This document shows positions 43,633 through 43,953 of a stretch of 43,953 nt of DNA, one piece after another. The DNA lies in assembly GCA_001796355.1 (NCBI GenBank), contig MGMG01000067.1:1-43953 (forward strand), read 5' to 3'. The translations under genes were made by a program, and so were the position numbers. The stretch is from Chloroflexi bacterium GWB2_54_36 (lineage in GTDB: Bacteria > Chloroflexota > Anaerolineae > Anaerolineales > Anaerolineaceae). Under the pieces are notes generated by a model that was given only the letters and a program-made list of their open reading frames with translations, had not been told where the DNA came from and ran no database searches. Each line of letters opens with the position of its first letter. The first letter of the stretch is position 1.

Positions 43633-43775
43633 GCCGTAATTATGCAAATAATTAAAAGCGCCCTGCATCACTGGGGAGCGCTTCATCTTTTCAAAGCGGT
43701 GGGCTAATCACAGCGTCCTATGGAATGGTCGAAACTTCTGCCCCCATGCGTGATGGTGCTGCACCGCCCCCTACC
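43633..43775 (+). repeat. dispersed ~140-bp element, copy D
   Basis: It contains GTAATTATGC, AAAAGCGCCC...GGGGAGCGCTT (hairpin), CATCTTTTCAAAGCGGTG, GCTAATCACAGCGTCCTAT and GGAATGGTCGAAAC. The tail is less conserved. It ends directly before the stop codon of a minus-strand frame that runs off the window. Confidence 0.65.
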
Positions 43776-43776
43776 C

Positions 43777-43953
43777 TCAAGCGCCAAGCCTCACCGTGGT
43801 AGCCCCGCCCCAACTCTGGGCGCACTGCTTATTGTTGGTGCGGTGCATATCCAGACGCACCCGCCCGACATCGCGAACCCACCGTCCGGTCGGCACCACC
43901 TGTGCATAAGGAATTCTAAAATATTGGCCAAGACACCATAAGGCATTGTCATC
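43777..43953 (-). CDS. possible 3' end of a gene running off the window
   Basis: The minus strand is open from the window edge for 58 codons to TGA at 43777. The peptide (LWCLGQYFRIPYAQVVPTG ... ending GGATTVRLGA) reads like the end of a real protein, with Trp, Tyr and Cys but no repeats. It has no start codon within the window, and no family is recognised. It matches the pattern that each dispersed element lies directly 3' of a minus-strand gene. Confidence 0.45.
   Translation of the reverse strand, partial: DDNALWCLGQYFRIPYAQVVPTGRWVRDVGRVRLDMHRTNNKQCAQSWGGATTVRLGA

Noticed and set aside
37255-43775. Integron attC sites for the dispersed element
   Set aside because: The gene-plus-3'-element order fits, but I could not find RYYYAAC and GTTRRRY cores at consistent positions, and no integron integrase is in the window.
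43720-43941. 73-codon plus-strand frame at the right end
   Set aside because: It overlaps the dispersed element and the more protein-like minus-strand frame, and has no ribosome site.

Overview
The window looks like a piece of a Chloroflexota chromosome, probably an Anaerolineae-type bacterium. This is inferred from a moderately GC-rich core with AT-rich islands, a compact purine operon with a PurD-PurM fusion and an animal-like PurE, and intergenic DNA full of short palindromic repeats. I see no rRNA, tRNA, CRISPR array, transposase, integrase or phage structural gene, so no taxon is proven.

Layout. 1-5.4 kb: a 173-bp tandem array, a HAD phosphatase, a two-gene lipid operon (lipid kinase and PlsC acyltransferase), a PhnB-like VOC protein, a multi-pass membrane protein and a DUF1801 protein. 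5.4-12.6 kb: an anchored alpha/beta hydrolase, a large zinc-ribbon membrane protein, an RRM/cold-shock gene pair behind a hairpin leader, a second VOC protein, a 12-copy 38-bp tandem array, and a DUF47/Pit phosphate-uptake operon. 12.6-20.9 kb is accessory: a repeat-rich spacer, an orphan NadS/HigA-like antitoxin with a clear autoregulated promoter, a single-chain restriction-modification enzyme, a DUF3800-like protein, a Lnu/ANT-like nucleotidyltransferase, an isochorismatase-family hydrolase and one unrecognised protein. 21-24.4 kb: a secreted metallo-beta-lactamase-fold protein between two lamin-tail domains, and a MazE/MazF pair.

24.5-35.6 kb is one minus-strand operon, purL-purQ-purC-purE-purF-purDM-purN-purH. 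Gaps are 18 bp or less and five junctions overlap or nearly touch. It is driven by a TTGACC-N17-TATAAT promoter just upstream of purL. It encodes every step from PRPP to IMP except adenylosuccinate lyase (PurB). PurE is class II, so PurK is not needed, and no purK is present. PurL carries its own tandem PurS-like N-terminus, and no separate purS is seen.

35.8-44 kb mixes small hypothetical genes, an NAD(P)HX epimerase, an ECF-type sigma factor with a soluble zinc anti-sigma factor, a short ORF broken by an in-frame TGA, a four-helix membrane protein, a DUF1684 protein, a zinc-ribbon P-loop kinase and an NTF2/SnoaL-like protein. Four diverged copies of a ~140-bp element lie here. Each sits just 3' of a minus-strand gene, and two pairs bracket single low-GC genes, one with a HEPN-like Rx5H motif. 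This cassette-like arrangement is the least explained structure in the window. The other main points are the purine-operon fusions, two look-alike antitoxin promoters, and a family of intergenic palindromes sharing a GTAGG edge.
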